A stretch of 8,204 nucleotides of DNA, from contig PUOI01000384.1 in NCBI GenBank assembly GCA_003552765.1, forward strand, positions 1-8,204, read 5' to 3'. Below the pieces are notes generated by a model that made no database searches, was not told the origin of the DNA, and saw only the letters and a program-made list of their open reading frames with translations. This document shows, in pieces, positions 1 to 6,880 of the stretch. The stretch's first letter is position 1; every line of letters starts with the position of its first letter. The translations under genes were made by a program, and so were the position numbers. The stretch comes from Candidatus Hydrogenedentota bacterium. Lineage in GTDB: Bacteria > Hydrogenedentota > Hydrogenedentia > Hydrogenedentales > SLHB01.

Positions 1-1043
1 GCTTTGAAAACAAACGCATCTTGGGGACCGTGCCGGTCGAGGAGGACGGTTCCGCGTATTTCTCCGTTCCGTCCGACACGTTCATCTATTTCCAACTGCT
101 GGACGAAGATGGCATGATGGTGCAGTCCATGCGCAGCGGCACGGTGGTGCAGTCGGGTGAGACGATGGGATGCATTGGCTGTCATGATAGTCGCCATATG
201 GCGCCGCCGCTGCCCAGCCACGAGGGGGGCATGGCCCAGGCGTTGCGTAACCCGCCGGTTTCCATGGAAGCTTGGCGCGAAGCGTCCGAACCGTTTAACT
301 ATATGACCGAAGTTCAGCCCGTGTTCGACAGGAACTGCGTGAGTTGCCATGACTTTGGGGAGCCCGCGGGGGAGATGTTGAATTTGGCCCCGGATCGGAA
401 TCTGATCTTCAACACGTCGTACAACGAACTGTGGCGCAAGGGATATGTCCGCGTGGTTGGGGGCGGACCGGCGGAGACTCAGCCCGCCTATTCTTGGGGT
501 TCCCACGCGAGCCCCCTGATGCACGTGCTTCGAAATGAACATGAGTCTCACGAAACGGTGGAACTAAGCACGGAAGAGGTTGAGCGCATTGTGACGTGGA
601 TCGATCTCAATGCGGTGTTTTATCCCGACTATTCCACCTCGTATCCCGGCAACCCCGGTGGACGGTCGCCGCTTGACGCAACTCAATTGAACCGTTTGGG
701 CGAGCTTACAGGACACAATTTCGGGCCTCAGTTTGGTCATGGCGGCAACCAGGGCCCGCTCATCAGTTTTGACCGGCCGGAGTTGAGCCCAGCCTTGAAG
801 CAGATGGATGACCCCAGGGATACGGCTTATGCCGAGGCGCTGGAGATTATTCAGGCAGGCCAGGAGGCGTTGGCGAACCGGCCGGATGTGGGGATGGAAG
901 GTTTCGAGCTGAGCGGCGTCGATCTGTGGCGCGAGGAGAAATACCAGGAACGGCGCCGTATTGAGATGAAATATCGGGAAGCGATTAGAGAAGGTGATAC
1001 CTTGTATGATCACCAATTGACGGAAGAAGGGGACCAGAACTAG
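1..1043 (+). CDS. HzsA-related di-heme c-type cytochrome, C-terminal part (5' partial)
   Basis: The reading frame is open from the window edge (first full codon at 3, stop TAG at 1041-1043), so the true start lies upstream; the TTG at 21 is only an internal codon. Counting from that TTG, there are two CxxCH covalent heme motifs, CIGCH at residues 51-55 and CVSCH at 106-110. The stretch reading TVPVEEDGSAYF just before the first heme, the VTWIDLNAVFYPDY segment after the second, and the tail with FDRPELSP are features I associate with the large proteins annotated as related to the hydrazine synthase alpha subunit (HzsA). Those are usually much longer, often with an N-terminal propeller-like part, so about 347 residues here fits a C-terminal fragment. 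Heme attachment implies export to the periplasm or outer surface and an electron-transfer or redox role; the substrate is unknown, and hydrazine synthesis should not be assumed. The last ~70 residues are charged and helical-looking. No signal peptide is visible because the N-terminus is missing. The next gene, also a di-heme protein, follows after 109 bp. Confidence 0.8.
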   Translation, partial: FENKRILGTVPVEEDGSAYFSVPSDTFIYFQLLDEDGMMVQSMRSGTVVQSGETMGCIGCHDSRHMAPPLPSHEGGMAQALRNPPVSMEAWREASEPFNYMTEVQPVFDRNCVSCHDFGEPAGEMLNLAPDRNLIFNTSYNELWRKGYVRVVGGGPAETQPAYSWGSHASPLMHVLRNEHESHETVELSTEEVERIVTWIDLNAVFYPDYSTSYPGNPGGRSPLDATQLNRLGELTGHNFGPQFGHGGNQGPLISFDRPELSPALKQMDDPRDTAYAEALEIIQAGQEALANRPDVGMEGFELSGVDLWREEKYQERRRIEMKYREAIREGDTLYDHQLTEEGDQN

Positions 1044-1152
1044 GTTCTTGCGCCACGTACACAAGGCCGCATCATGTGCGAGGCTGGGGCCTTTCTTGCG
1101 GTAGGTACAGATACAGAAACGGGTTTTCACAACAACATCTGGAGTTTATGTC

Positions 1153-3117
1153 ATGAGGCATATCTGGAACAGGCCCAATCAACTTTCTTTGTTCAATCGA
1201 TCCGGGGCCATCGTGTTCATGGTCATGGCCTTGGGGGCAGTGGTGGCCGTTGGCGGCGTCATGGGAATCGCATTGGGTTCGCCGGAAGGCGAAGAACCCG
1301 AAGGGGATGAAGCGCCGGCTTTAAGCGTGGAAGGGCTTCCGCTGACCGAGGATTATCCCTACGACTCTCCGCTTGCGGCGGCCATGAACCCGGACGGGGA
1401 TGTGGTCTATGTGGTCCATCACACGGGCCGCCGCGTGGAAGCGGTCGAGAGGGCGTCGGGCGAGGCGCTGTGGTCCACCGCCTTGGAGCAGGCTCCGTCT
1501 GGCATTGCGCTTGCCGCCGATGGCAACCGGCTATACGTCACATCCGGACTGGATGAGGGACGGATCGAGGCCCTTGATGCCGATAGCGGTGACATAGAGT
1601 TCACGCTGTCCGCCGGGCATACTCCGGTGGCGCCGGTGGCGTCTTCCGGCGGCGGGACGCTGTACGTGTCCAACCGCTTCGACAACGAAGTGGCGGCCTA
1701 CGACCTGGAAAGCCGCGAACTGCGGGGTCATGTGCAGACCGTGCGCGAACCCATTGCGGCCGCGCTCACGCCTGACGATGGGATGCTGGTCGTGGCGCAT
1801 CATTTGCCCGCGCAACCCGCCAACAGCAACCGTGTGGCCGCCAAAGTGGACCTGATCGATACGGAGCCGTTTGAGATTGCCGCATCCCTAACCCTGCCCA
1901 ACGGTTCGACAAGCGTACGCGATGTGTGCGTCTCCCCGGACGGAGCGTTCGCGTATGTGACGCATAATGTGGCCCGCTTCCATTTGCCGACCACCCAGCT
2001 GGAACGGGGCTGGATGAATACCAGCGCCTTGAGCGTCATTGATCTGGAGAACCGCGAGTGGCTGACGACAGTGCTGCTGGACGATGTGGATTTGGGCGCC
2101 GCTAATCCGTGGGGCGTCGCCTGTTCGGCCGACGGCCAATCCGTTCTGGTGGCCCACTCCGGCACGCATGAGCTGAGCCGCATCGACCGGCAGGCCCTGC
2201 ACGAGAAGATAGACCGTGTCGCGGCCGGCGAACAGGTTAGTGAAGTCTCCCGCAGTCTGGAGACCATTCCGAACGACCTGGCGTTTCTTGTTGATCTGCG
2301 CGAACGAATCCGGCTGCCGGGCAATGGCGCCCGGGGGCTGGCCGTAGGGGGGACTACCGTCGCCGTCACCGAGTATTTCAGCGATAGCTTGGCCTTCGTT
2401 GACTTGAGCGCGGACGCCAACCCATCGGTTGAGCAAATCCTCTTGGGCGAACAAGCCGAACTCTCGGAGGTTCGCGAAGGAGAGAAAGCGTTTTTCGATG
2501 CGGACCTGTGCTTCCAGAAATGGCAGAGTTGCGCGAGCTGTCATCCCGATGCGCGCGCGGATGCCCTGAACTGGGACCTGCTCAACGACGGCATCGGCAA
2601 TCCCAAGAACACCAGGAGCATGCTGTTCACGCATGAGACGCCGCCCGTCATGATCACCGGTGTCCGCGACCAGGCCGAGACGGCGGTGCGGGCCGGTTTC
2701 CAGTTTATCCAGTTCGTCGAAGTCCCTGAAGAAACCGCCGCCGCGGTGGACGCCTATCTAAGGGCGCTTCAGCCCGTGCCCAGTCCGCGCCTGGCGGATG
2801 GCGAGCTTAGTCCGGCGGCCCAGCGGGGCAAGGAAATCTTCGAGCAAGCCAATTGCGCGGAATGTCATTCGGGCGAGTATTTCACCGACGGCCGGATGCA
2901 TGACGTCGGTGTGGGACCGGACGAACTGGGCATTCAAGAATTCGTCACGCCTCTGCTGAACGAAGTCTGGCGGACCGGACCCTATTTGTACGACGGCCGC
3001 GCCGAAACCATGATGGAGGTGCTCACGGAGTTCAACCCGGATGACCGGCACGGCGCGACCTCTGAACTCACGTCCGGCGAATTGGAGGATCTCACCGAAT
3101 ACATTCTCTCGCTCTAA
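1153..3117 (+). CDS. YVTN beta-propeller / di-heme cytochrome c peroxidase-like protein
   Basis: A 654-residue protein starting at ATG 1153, with GGAG at 1141-1144 as ribosome binding site (8 nt spacing). Residues 1-17 are polar and basic, then about 18-42 form a hydrophobic stretch that can be a signal peptide or an uncleaved anchor. Residues ~60-440 carry repeated beta-propeller blades of YVTN type, for example LYVTSG (127-132), LYVSNRFDNEVAAYD (170-184) and AFAYVTHN (265-272). The C-terminal ~200 residues resemble the di-heme cytochrome c peroxidase/MauG group. They have two CxxCH sites, CASCH at 460-464 and CAECH at 568-572, and the late motif VWRTGPYLYDGRAETMMEVL typical of the second heme domain. 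The product should be exported and heme-loaded. Whether it reduces peroxide or oxidises another substrate cannot be read from the sequence. It lies between another heme protein and a chorismatase-like gene, with only 33 bp to the latter. Identity of the domains is secure; the reaction is not. Confidence 0.88.
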   Translation: MRHIWNRPNQLSLFNRSGAIVFMVMALGAVVAVGGVMGIALGSPEGEEPEGDEAPALSVEGLPLTEDYPYDSPLAAAMNPDGDVVYVVHHTGRRVEAVERASGEALWSTALEQAPSGIALAADGNRLYVTSGLDEGRIEALDADSGDIEFTLSAGHTPVAPVASSGGGTLYVSNRFDNEVAAYDLESRELRGHVQTVREPIAAALTPDDGMLVVAHHLPAQPANSNRVAAKVDLIDTEPFEIAASLTLPNGSTSVRDVCVSPDGAFAYVTHNVARFHLPTTQLERGWMNTSALSVIDLENREWLTTVLLDDVDLGAANPWGVACSADGQSVLVAHSGTHELSRIDRQALHEKIDRVAAGEQVSEVSRSLETIPNDLAFLVDLRERIRLPGNGARGLAVGGTTVAVTEYFSDSLAFVDLSADANPSVEQILLGEQAELSEVREGEKAFFDADLCFQKWQSCASCHPDARADALNWDLLNDGIGNPKNTRSMLFTHETPPVMITGVRDQAETAVRAGFQFIQFVEVPEETAAAVDAYLRALQPVPSPRLADGELSPAAQRGKEIFEQANCAECHSGEYFTDGRMHDVGVGPDELGIQEFVTPLLNEVWRTGPYLYDGRAETMMEVLTEFNPDDRHGATSELTSGELEDLTEYILSL

Positions 3118-3150
3118 CGGCCGCGCACGCTATCTTAGAAGGAAGCTCAC

Positions 3151-4254
3151 ATGCACTGCACCGTATCGCGCTCCATAAGCCAGAATCTTTTCCGGACAAG
3201 CCTCCAACGGGAGACCTTCGTCAAGCATATGCTCAGCATGCCGCCCGGCGACTCGTCCCCGGCCCTATTTGATCAGCTAGCGTCATCGGCCAGGGAACTG
3301 GGCGGGGCCGTCGTGTCCCAGATGGTGCTGGGCGGCAGCGAACGGCCGGAGGTCGATGAGTCAGCGGTCGAAGGGGTGCAATGGCCGCTGACTTGGCTCC
3401 GGGGCGATCCCTGCAACGGGCGCAGCCCAGCGGCGAGCCAAGCGGTCGTCATCGCCGGCGCGCCGGTCAAGCCCTTGCGAATGGACGGACGCGTCGTGGG
3501 TATGGTGTATGAAGACGAGCATGCCGTGTACTGTCAGCTTGGCGGCGTGCTCCCGGCGGACCCAAAGGCCTCCCGCGCCGTGCAAGCCCGGCAGTTCTTC
3601 GAGAACATGGAGACCGCGCTAGGGCTGGCGGGGATGGAGTTCCGCCATACCGTGCGCACCTGGCTGTATCTGGATCAGCTGCTTAACTGGTACGACACCT
3701 TCAACGAGGTGCGCACCGGGTTCTTCGAGGAACGCGGCGTGTTTGACCACATGGTTCCGGGCAGCACGGGCATCGGGGCAGCCAATCGCGCCGGGATGGC
3801 GTTAATCGGCGACGCCCTCGCGATCAAACCCAAGACGGAGCAAATCCGCATTTTCCCCGTGGCGTCACCTCTACAATGCCCGGCCATAGACTACAAAAGC
3901 TCGTTCAGCCGCGCGGTGGAGATCGACACCCCCGATTGCCGGGAACTCTATGTGTCTGGCACGGCCTCCATCGCCTCAGACGGCGAGAGCGTTTACCTGG
4001 ACGATCCCGAGGCTCAGATCGCCCGGACCATGGAGGTAATCGACGCGATCCTTGCTTCGCGCGAGATGAGCTGGGCCGATTGCACCCGCGCCATCGCCTA
4101 TTTCAAGGACATGGAGTATCTCGGCCTGTTTCACGCCTACTGCGGCCAGGCTGGCATAGAGGACTTGCCCGCCGCCTGCCTGCACGCGGACGTCTGCCGC
4201 GATGAGTTGCTCTTCGAGATCGAAGTGGAAACGGCGGCTGCAAACGGGGCTTAA
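3151..4254 (+). CDS. Tandem YjgF/RidA-fold protein resembling chorismatase (FkbO/Hyg5/XanB2 type)
   Basis: A 367-residue protein with ATG at 3151 and the purine-rich AAGGAAG (3139-3145) as ribosome binding site. The C-terminal half is a recognisable YjgF/RidA domain: FSRAVEI at 252-258, LYVSGTASI at 266-274, and the closing CRDELLFEIEVE at 349-360, which matches the RidA ending with its conserved acidic residue. The preceding part (about 110-245) looks like a second, diverged copy of the fold, with an RTWLYLDQL-like strand and STGIGA around 205-210. This order (diverged domain, a TGIG segment, a linker with proline and aromatic residues, then the FxRA domain) is how I remember chorismatases, which hydrolyse chorismate to hydroxybenzoates or a dihydroxycyclohexadiene acid. 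I infer homology from remembered family patterns, not an alignment. A plain Rid-family imine/enamine deaminase is the alternative. There is no signal peptide, so it is cytoplasmic, unlike the two exported cytochromes upstream with which it is probably cotranscribed. Fold 0.9; chorismatase subfamily about 0.6. Confidence 0.72.
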   Translation: MHCTVSRSISQNLFRTSLQRETFVKHMLSMPPGDSSPALFDQLASSARELGGAVVSQMVLGGSERPEVDESAVEGVQWPLTWLRGDPCNGRSPAASQAVVIAGAPVKPLRMDGRVVGMVYEDEHAVYCQLGGVLPADPKASRAVQARQFFENMETALGLAGMEFRHTVRTWLYLDQLLNWYDTFNEVRTGFFEERGVFDHMVPGSTGIGAANRAGMALIGDALAIKPKTEQIRIFPVASPLQCPAIDYKSSFSRAVEIDTPDCRELYVSGTASIASDGESVYLDDPEAQIARTMEVIDAILASREMSWADCTRAIAYFKDMEYLGLFHAYCGQAGIEDLPAACLHADVCRDELLFEIEVETAAANGA

Positions 4255-4293
4255 GGAAAAACGAGCACAGCATCCGCCAAAGCGGACAATAAA

Positions 4294-4339
4294 GGCGGGG
4301 CCGGAAGATCCTTTCGCGAAGGAATCATCCGGCCCCGCC
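4294..4339 (-). terminator. Strong hairpin between convergent genes, probable terminator
   Basis: A perfect 12-bp stem (4294-4305 with 4328-4339, GGCGGGGCCGGA and its complement) continues after an A/A mismatch as an inner stem of 7 bp with one bulged A (4307-4313 with 4319-4326) and a 5-nt loop. On the - strand it sits 25 nt after the stop of the zinc-ribbon gene and is followed by TTTATTGT, giving a weak U-rich tail. On the + strand it sits 40 nt after the stop of the chorismatase-like gene but lacks a T-run, so termination in that direction is less certain. A smaller 5-bp hairpin (4273-4277/4282-4286) lies just beside it. Its place between two converging genes supports a terminator, possibly serving both. 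Confidence 0.75.
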
Positions 4340-4364
4340 AAGTCATGAGAAGAACGCCCGGCGG

Positions 4365-4865
4365 TTAGCCGTTGTTGAAGACTTTGCGGAAATAGTCCTT
4401 GTTGTCGAGCATGGGCAAGGCCTTCCGCACGAAGTCCTCGAACTCGCTCTGGCTTATGGCGCTGCCGCCGCCGCCCAGTGGAGTCTCGGACTCAAAGCCC
4501 TCCAACGGCATTTCTTCCTCATCATAGAGGTGTTCCCCGGAGTGCATGTCGAAACGGCTTTCGGACTCCGCGTCCAGCCCAGGCTGATCCTCATCCAGGG
4601 AGCCATGGTCTTCCAGCTCTTGCACCAACCGGCCAATCTGCCGGTCAAGAAACCGGGTAAGCACCCCCATAAGATGCTGGTGTTTCTCGCTGGCGCTGCC
4701 GTTTACAAGCACGTCTTTCTTCAGGGGCAACGCAACGCCCGAAAAAACCATCACCAGCTCGTTGCACTTCGGACAGGGGCCTATCATCATGGAGCCAACG
4801 GGAGGCGCCGCGACGCGGCCCTGGGCTTGGCAATGAGGGCATACGATCTTGAGAATCGATTGCAT
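4365..4865 (-). CDS. Small zinc-ribbon protein with acidic linker, unknown function
   Basis: A 166-residue protein that I do not recognise as a named family. ATG is at 4865-4863, preceded 8 nt upstream by a textbook AAAGGAG (4880-4874). The N-terminus holds a four-cysteine zinc ribbon: CPHC at residues 9-12 and CPKC at 31-34. Residues ~60-85 look helical, with basic and hydrophobic residues. Residues ~86-125 form a very acidic, probably disordered linker. A glycine run leads to a final helical segment (137-166) with phenylalanines and a KDYFRKVF ending. There is no signal peptide, so it is expected in the cytoplasm. The zinc ribbon plus helical tail suggests a binding or adaptor protein rather than an enzyme. 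It follows the bactofilin gene on the same strand after 204 bp but seems to have its own promoter, so operon membership is uncertain. The coding call is supported by the start context, the terminator and the cysteine pattern. Confidence 0.8.
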   Translation of the reverse strand: MQSILKIVCPHCQAQGRVAAPPVGSMMIGPCPKCNELVMVFSGVALPLKKDVLVNGSASEKHQHLMGVLTRFLDRQIGRLVQELEDHGSLDEDQPGLDAESESRFDMHSGEHLYDEEEMPLEGFESETPLGGGGSAISQSEFEDFVRKALPMLDNKDYFRKVFNNG

Positions 4866-5069
4866 CTAAGTCACTCCTTTCCGCCTGCCAGTATCAGGCT
4901 AACCCTATTGTACCATTGATTGGGACACAGGCAGGCAACGATGCGGAGTAATGATAAACTGCAGAGATTAGGCGGCCATATCGCTTTCTCCTTCAGGTGA
5001 ATTACACCCAAAAACGGAAAAGCAACCTTAGTTCGAGCGTTGAGCGCGCGCTGGCCGCGCATACGGAGA
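4866..5069 (-). other. 204-bp spacer between bactofilin and zinc-ribbon genes
   Basis: No gene of normal size is convincing here. Reading the - strand, it holds a short GC hairpin just after the bactofilin stop (5060-5056 with 5050-5046) without a direct T-run, an orphan Shine-Dalgarno with a three-codon ORF (4994-4968), an extended -10-like box (4914-4907), and a 5-bp hairpin in the presumed leader (4899-4895 with 4887-4883) before the zinc-ribbon gene's ribosome binding site. Confidence 0.5.
4907..4914 (-). promoter_or_regulatory. Candidate extended -10 promoter of the zinc-ribbon gene
   Basis: On the - strand TGGTACAAT reads as an extended -10 (TG, one base, TACAAT; hexamer at 4912-4907) about 42 nt before the ATG at 4865. 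No good -35 lies 17 bp upstream; the best is TTGCCT at 4938-4933 with a long 20-bp spacer. The extended TG could compensate. A start near 4900 would give a leader of about 35 nt containing a small hairpin and the Shine-Dalgarno sequence. Confidence 0.4.
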
Positions 5070-5498
5070 CTATTCTTGATCCTTCTCGGGCGCTGGAGCA
5101 GCGCCGGGGGCCGGCAGCTCCGTGAGGGGCGGGGCCGCGCCTTCCGTGGACATAATGCACTGTCCCTCGAAAACGACTCCTTCGGCAATGCTGATCCGGG
5201 GGGAGGTGATGTCTCCGATGACGGTGGCCTTGGGCATCACCTCCAAGCGTTCGCGAGCAAGGACGTTTCCTTTTACTTTGCCGCTGATGACAATGTGATC
5301 CGCGACAAGAGCGGCCTTCACCCGGCCTGATTCTTGCACCACGATTGCGCCCTCGCACTGTACGGACCCCGTCACGTGCCCCTCGATGCGCACCGTCCCT
5401 TTCGCGTGAAACTCTCCCTTCACCGCCGTGCCTTGGCCAATGATGGTCAAGCCTTGGGCGTTTCGGGACGATTTTTTCCGGCGGTTTCCGTTAAGCAT
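5070..5498 (-). CDS. Bactofilin (polymer-forming cytoskeletal protein)
   Basis: A 142-residue bactofilin. These proteins polymerise without nucleotides into filaments on the inner face of the cytoplasmic membrane and recruit cell-wall or morphology proteins. A short basic N-terminal tail (NRRKKSSR, residues 5-12) precedes the core at about 17-116. The core shows the repeated short beta-strand and glycine pattern of the right-handed beta-helix, including TVRIEGHVTGSVQCEG, VISGKVKGNV and ATVIGDITSPRISI-type rungs. A 26-residue proline/alanine-rich tail (117-142) follows. Length and domain layout are normal for the family. The ATG at 5498-5496 lies just 2 nt after the stop of the M23 peptidase gene, and no good Shine-Dalgarno sequence precedes it (only GGGCAG), so translation is probably coupled to the upstream gene. 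Pairing with a membrane M23 peptidase matches known bactofilin loci, where the filament localises the hydrolase. The basic tail may help membrane attachment (inference). Confidence 0.93.
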   Translation of the reverse strand: MLNGNRRKKSSRNAQGLTIIGQGTAVKGEFHAKGTVRIEGHVTGSVQCEGAIVVQESGRVKAALVADHIVISGKVKGNVLARERLEVMPKATVIGDITSPRISIAEGVVFEGQCIMSTEGAAPPLTELPAPGAAPAPEKDQE

Positions 5499-5500
5499 GA

Positions 5501-6517
5501 TCAGCTGCCCAAATAGGGGCTGGGATCCACGGGCTGGCCATCGCGGCGTACCTCGTAATGAATGTGAGGCCCCGTGCTCCGGCCCGTGCTGCCCACAAGG
5601 CCAATCACCTCGCCGCGTTCCACTTCGTCACCAGCCGAAACCAGGAGTTCTTGCATGTGGGCGTACAGCGTGGTCTTGCCCTCGCCATGGTCAATTTCCA
5701 CCACATTGCCAAAGTGACCATCGTATTCCGCTTTAATCACCGTGCCTTCGCCCGTGGCGAGCACGTCGGACCCCGGCGGGGCGGAGAAGTCTATCCCATC
5801 GTGATGGCGCAATGAGTTGCTAAAGGGATCCTCCCGATACCCGAAATTCGACGAAACCCGCGCGTCAGGGTGATTTGTAGGCTGGATGGACGGCGTACGG
5901 GCGACCTCATTCTGCTTTTCCTCAAGGTTGTCCAGGAGATGCTCCAGGCTTTCCATTCGGAGGTTGATCTCCTGCACGATGAGATCGGCCGACGGCCGCG
6001 AAGCCCCATAGATAAGCGTGGGTGGCCGCGCCATCATCGGATCTTCTTGAGCCTGCAAGCTATCATACACGCTGGGTCCGCCCCCGCGTCCGTTGTCGCC
6101 GTTTCCGCTGGCGGGCGGCGGCACAGCCGAGGAACTCCGCGGCGGAAGCCCATGGACTTGCCGCACCTGGGACTCCAGGTCATAGAGCGCGTTCAGGTCC
6201 TCGGTGATGGCGTTGTCCCGCGCTTCATATTCAGCGCGAATATGCTGCCCCAATTCTCGCAGCATTTCAGGATCCAACTCTTCAGCGCCATTTGCATTGT
6301 TATTGTCTTGCGACTGCAGGATCTGCATTTGGCGGTTCCACTCCGCCAGATGCGCCATTTCTTCTTGGCTAATCTGATACCGCTTGAAGAAGAAAGCCGA
6401 GGTAAACGTCAGGAGCACGAGCACGCCCACGGCGGCCCAGAGATAGAACGCATGAAGTTGGAGCGTGCTGGTGTTGCCCTGACCTTCGGGGATGACCAGC
6501 AGAGTCCACTTTTTCAT
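5501..6517 (-). CDS. Membrane-anchored M23 (LytM-type) zinc metallopeptidase, bactofilin partner
   Basis: A 338-residue peptidase predicted to cut peptidoglycan cross-links in the periplasm. Residues 1-22 form a cytoplasmic tail (MKKWTLLVIPEGQGN...), about 23-44 a membrane helix (WAAVGVLVLLTFTSAFFF), then helical, probably coiled-coil stretches (~50-65 and ~178-205) around a Gly/Pro/Ser-rich linker (~130-150). The M23 domain fills ~225-338 with complete active-site motifs: H239-xxx-D243 (HHDGIDF), H287 (LYAHM) and H318-x-H320 (PHIHYEV), so it should be catalytically competent. The short tail with a TLLVIP core resembles that of bactofilin-associated peptidases such as LmdC, where this region contacts bactofilin; that link is inferred from memory. 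The ATG at 6517-6515 has GGGAGGAA upstream (6536-6529) at a longish 11 nt. The bactofilin gene follows after 2 nt, and murC is divergent upstream. Confidence 0.93.
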   Translation of the reverse strand: MKKWTLLVIPEGQGNTSTLQLHAFYLWAAVGVLVLLTFTSAFFFKRYQISQEEMAHLAEWNRQMQILQSQDNNNANGAEELDPEMLRELGQHIRAEYEARDNAITEDLNALYDLESQVRQVHGLPPRSSSAVPPPASGNGDNGRGGGPSVYDSLQAQEDPMMARPPTLIYGASRPSADLIVQEINLRMESLEHLLDNLEEKQNEVARTPSIQPTNHPDARVSSNFGYREDPFSNSLRHHDGIDFSAPPGSDVLATGEGTVIKAEYDGHFGNVVEIDHGEGKTTLYAHMQELLVSAGDEVERGEVIGLVGSTGRSTGPHIHYEVRRDGQPVDPSPYLGS

Positions 6518-6540
6518 GATTAAGGAAGTTCCTCCCAGTC

Positions 6541-6569
6541 ATGATAAGGCGAGAACGCGTCAGCTACAA
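6541..6569 (-). promoter_or_regulatory. Candidate promoter of the M23-bactofilin operon
   Basis: On the - strand TTGTAG (6569-6564) and TATCAT (6546-6541) are separated by 17 bp; the -10 matches the sigma-70 consensus at five of six bases, the -35 only at TTG. Transcription would start near 6534, almost at the ribosome binding site (6536-6529), leaving a leader of about 17 nt. That tight arrangement lowers confidence. A short perfect DNA palindrome, AGGAAGTTCCT (6523-6533), overlaps the presumed start and ribosome binding site and could be an operator. Confidence 0.28.
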
Positions 6570-6666
6570 GGATAGGATGATGTGCGGCTTCTCTCCGTTT
6601 CCGCTGAGGGAGAATTCCCGCAGCCGCACGGGACCGGCTATGGAGTGCCGGGTGTTGCTGACGCGT

Positions 6667-6692
6667 GCGGGACTCTGCACCAAGAGTCCCGC
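6667..6692. repeat. Perfect 10-bp inverted repeat
   Basis: GCGGGACTCT (6667-6676) pairs with AGAGTCCCGC (6683-6692) across a 6-nt loop GCACCA. No T-run follows on either strand, so it is not a standard terminator. Its isolation in noncoding DNA suggests a palindromic intergenic unit or an RNA structure. Confidence 0.7.
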
Positions 6693-6720
6693 TAAATATG
6701 GTTCCATGACAATACCATGC

Positions 6721-6760
6721 CGGTTTGGTGATGTCAAGAAGACGATCGCCACACAAACCG
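6721..6760. repeat. Imperfect inverted repeat (7 + 3 bp with one bulge)
   Basis: CGGTTTG (6721-6727) pairs with CAAACCG (6754-6760), and GTG (6728-6730) with CAC (6750-6752) after one bulged A at 6753, leaving a 19-nt loop. It is weaker than its neighbours and could be chance in GC-rich DNA. Confidence 0.4.
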
Positions 6761-6880
6761 CCGGACAAGGCGATGTGCCATGTGTCTACATCCCCCGGCC
6801 GTGCGGGCCGCCCCCTTCAAAGGCGGAATTCTTCGGCGGTCTTCTCTCTGGTTTGTCACGGGCTGGCGAGATGCAAAGAC

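Noticed and set aside
1063..1093. AAGGCC/GGCCTT stem between the two cytochrome genes as a terminator
   Set aside because: Only 6 bp with a 19-nt loop and no real T-run; too weak to call, so cotranscription of the two genes remains open.
564..1130. 188-codon - strand frame overlapping the HzsA-related gene end
   Set aside because: It is antisense to a convincing coding region, with no recognisable domain.
1888..2634. 248-codon open frame on the - strand inside the di-heme cytochrome gene
   Set aside because: It is antisense to a gene with clear heme and propeller motifs; long antisense frames are common in GC-rich coding DNA and the product shows no family features.
4530..4919. 129-codon + strand frame opposite the zinc-ribbon gene
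   Set aside because: The - strand frame has a textbook ribosome site, paired CxxC motifs and a downstream hairpin; the + frame has no supporting signal.
5870..6523. 217-codon + strand frame opposite the M23 peptidase
   Set aside because: The M23 frame has complete catalytic motifs, a membrane helix and a coupled partner; the opposite frame has none.
6520..6768. 82-codon - strand frame upstream of the M23 gene
   Set aside because: It would overlap the M23 ribosome binding site and start, and its composition is not protein-like.
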